DNA of 64,000 nt from Kalmanozyma brasiliensis GHG001. Its lineage: Eukaryota; Basidiomycota; Ustilaginomycetes; Ustilaginales. Positions 62,463 to 64,000 of this stretch are shown piece after piece. The DNA lies in the NCBI RefSeq assembly GCF_000497045.1, contig NW_015961954.1, positions 248,001-312,000 on the forward strand. The letters run 5' to 3'. Below the pieces are notes generated by a model, which was not told the DNA's origin, searched no databases, and saw only the letters and a program-made list of their open reading frames with translations. A program made the position numbers and the translations under genes. Numbering within the stretch: position 1 is the stretch's first letter; every line of letters begins with the position of its first letter.

Positions 62463-64000
62463 ATGTCCGTCAGCGCTCTCTCCATGTACCAGAGCTGCCC
62501 GCCCGGCCTCACCTCCGCCAACGGCACAGCTTGCAACGCTGCAACCTGCAATTCCACCTTCGTCGCCCCAGACGCTCGCGTGCCCAAGCCCACCTCCGAC
62601 AGGCAGTGCTCGTCATGCGACGCTGGCTTTGGAGGCGTCAACTGCAATGTCTGCCAGTCAGCTGGCTCCTGCCAAGCGCGCAAGTCATCGCTTGGTCTCA
62701 ACACCCCCAACGCGCTCTTTGGCCAGAATGAGACGCTCGTCTGCCACAAGCAGCCCTCAGCCGTCCACACCACCTACATCGACTGCAACGTCAACCAGCT
62801 CACCGTCAATGGCGTCTATCCAGGCGAGATGCGCATGACCCTCTCCAAGACCTACAAGCCCGACTCGTTCTCCGAGACTGGTCTCGCCAGCTGGCCTCAA
62901 GAGAGCAACACGGCCCTCTCGCAGGTCTGGCTCAATGGTGTAGAGCAGTTCTACTGCCAAGCTGCTGGCTGTTCCGCCAAAAACTCGTCATCGACACTCA
63001 GTCCGCAGGGTGATCCTGTGCTCGGTAGCAGTCTGTGGACGTGCACCTCGCTTCAGTGCTACTGCATCCCTGGCACCGCTATGTGCGGAGCTGGCTCGCT
63101 CGATCTCTCGCCTGTCATCAACAAGCTCAATGGTACGCTCACCATGCCGTGCGACTACGTTGACCCTAACAACGCCACTGCCACGTCGCATTGCGCCTTT
63201 CGCGGGGAGCTGCTCAACAACTTCCTCGGCGAAGGGGGTCTCCCACTCGACAACTGTCAATTCGGATCGTGCATCACGCAGTCGGATCTGGACGAGTTCT
63301 ACGCTACTGGCGCTGGCGATGGCGATGCCCAAGGGAGTGGCTCATCGCTCAGCAAAGCCGTCATCGCTGGTCTCGTCATCCTCGGCGTAGCTGTCGCTGC
63401 TCTCCTTGCCTTGCTGCTCTTTGGCTTTTGGCAGCAGAGGAAGGCACGTCGCCTTCCCAAGTGTGCTGGGCAGGGACCTGTCGGCCTGCAATGGGAGCAC
63501 CTCAACTACACTGTCCCGCTCAAGAAGCGCTTTGGCAGGCGCAACAAGAAGGTGGACAACGATGATCTCGACGAAGCACTTCCCTCTTCTTCCTCGCACG
63601 AAGGAGCCGTTGCGCATCTCGACTCGCCCGCCTTGGACCACCATGATCTGTCAGTGGTACGCAACAGCTCAGGAAGCATTCAGCCTGGCTGCATGGTGGC
63701 TGTCCTTGGTCCCTCCGGCGCCGGTAAGACCAGTCTGGTCGAAATTCTGGCCGGGCGACACAAGATCGGACGCATCTCGGGCACCATTCGCTCCATCGAA
63801 GCTTCTCTCGCTCCCGAGACGGGCCACCCATCGCGACGCACGATCGACTTCATCGACCAAGAAGACGCTCTGCCTGCCTTCTCTACTGTGCGCGAGGCGC
63901 TACAAATGGCAGCGGACCTTTCCCTGCCTGACAACGTCCTGCGCGCCGAGAAGCGCGAGATCGTCGACACGGTCATCCACCAGCTCGGTCTCGAGCGCGT
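62463..64000 (+). CDS. ADP1-like ABCG half-transporter (3' truncated by window)
   Basis: 512 residues are visible, in frame to the window edge. The ectodomain (1-~295) is Cys-rich with CSSCDAGFGGVNCNVCQ and CTSLQCYCIPGTAMCGAG, matching the EGF-like and Cys motifs of yeast ADP1 (which has CDNGWGGINCDVCQ and VQCKCVPDTVLCGA). A transmembrane helix lies at about 297-326 (AVIAGLVILGVAVAALLALL). It is followed by a nucleotide-binding domain with Walker A GPSGAGKTS at 416-424. ABCG half-transporters act as dimers in membranes; ADP1 substrate is not known to me. The N terminus lacks an obvious signal peptide, although the domain is expected to be luminal or extracellular, so an upstream exon may have been missed. 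The Q-loop, signature and remaining membrane helices lie outside the window. Confidence 0.92.
   Translation, partial: MSVSALSMYQSCPPGLTSANGTACNAATCNSTFVAPDARVPKPTSDRQCSSCDAGFGGVNCNVCQSAGSCQARKSSLGLNTPNALFGQNETLVCHKQPSAVHTTYIDCNVNQLTVNGVYPGEMRMTLSKTYKPDSFSETGLASWPQESNTALSQVWLNGVEQFYCQAAGCSAKNSSSTLSPQGDPVLGSSLWTCTSLQCYCIPGTAMCGAGSLDLSPVINKLNGTLTMPCDYVDPNNATATSHCAFRGELLNNFLGEGGLPLDNCQFGSCITQSDLDEFYATGAGDGDAQGSGSSLSKAVIAGLVILGVAVAALLALLLFGFWQQRKARRLPKCAGQGPVGLQWEHLNYTVPLKKRFGRRNKKVDNDDLDEALPSSSSHEGAVAHLDSPALDHHDLSVVRNSSGSIQPGCMVAVLGPSGAGKTSLVEILAGRHKIGRISGTIRSIEASLAPETGHPSRRTIDFIDQEDALPAFSTVREALQMAADLSLPDNVLRAEKREIVDTVIHQLGLER

Overview
The window reads as nuclear DNA of a smut fungus (Ustilaginomycotina, close to Ustilago, Sporisorium or Pseudozyma). 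This is an inference. It rests on GC-rich compact genes, many of them intronless, and on short introns of about 70-230 bp with GTAAGT-like donors where introns occur. Pyrimidine-rich leaders and the gene set (GH45 endoglucanase, secreted Cys-poor protein, Zn2Cys6 regulators) fit as well. A run of 35 Ns at 21057-21091 shows a draft assembly. By eye I found no rRNA, tRNA, CRISPR array or intact transposon.

Layout. 1-12.5 kb: 3' end of an unknown gene, ribulose-phosphate 3-epimerase, an F-box-like protein (-), a PYM homologue (-), then a small glutathione group made of a decayed GST copy (-), a MAPEG protein and an intact GST. A small acidic protein gene and COX4 (-) follow. 12.5-26 kb: a nine-exon mitochondrial-type acyl-CoA synthetase and two Zn2Cys6 transcription factors. 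The first factor has 12 exons, and its zinc cluster is assembled from five of them, two being only 18 and 10 nt long. 26-37 kb: a kelch-repeat membrane protein (-), a 3-kb gene-poor stretch, a TKL-type protein kinase with RRGS repeats and a C-terminal C1 domain, and the ribosome-biogenesis factor EBP2 (-). 37-46 kb: a tiny TATA-driven gene, an AT-rich 790-bp inverted-repeat element, a tricalbin (-) and a GH45 endoglucanase (-). 46-64 kb: a predicted secreted protein (-), an Arg-rich coiled-coil protein, a PhoD-like phosphatase (-), a Gln-rich ARID protein resembling SWI1 (-), a 3.8-kb gene-poor stretch and the 5' part of an ADP1-like ABCG transporter.

The genes do not form one pathway. The exceptions are the glutathione group, where a GST, a GST relic and a MAPEG protein lie within 2.3 kb, and the neighbouring pair of secreted proteins (GH45 and the Cys-poor protein) that could act at the plant interface.

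The most interesting observation is at the 3' end of the epimerase. Its TGA stop is followed by C and then by eight in-frame codons ending in Ala-Arg-Leu and a second TGA. That is the layout expected if stop-codon read-through adds a cryptic peroxisomal targeting signal. Multi-exon models were built by hand from splice sites and reading frame; each total length is divisible by three.
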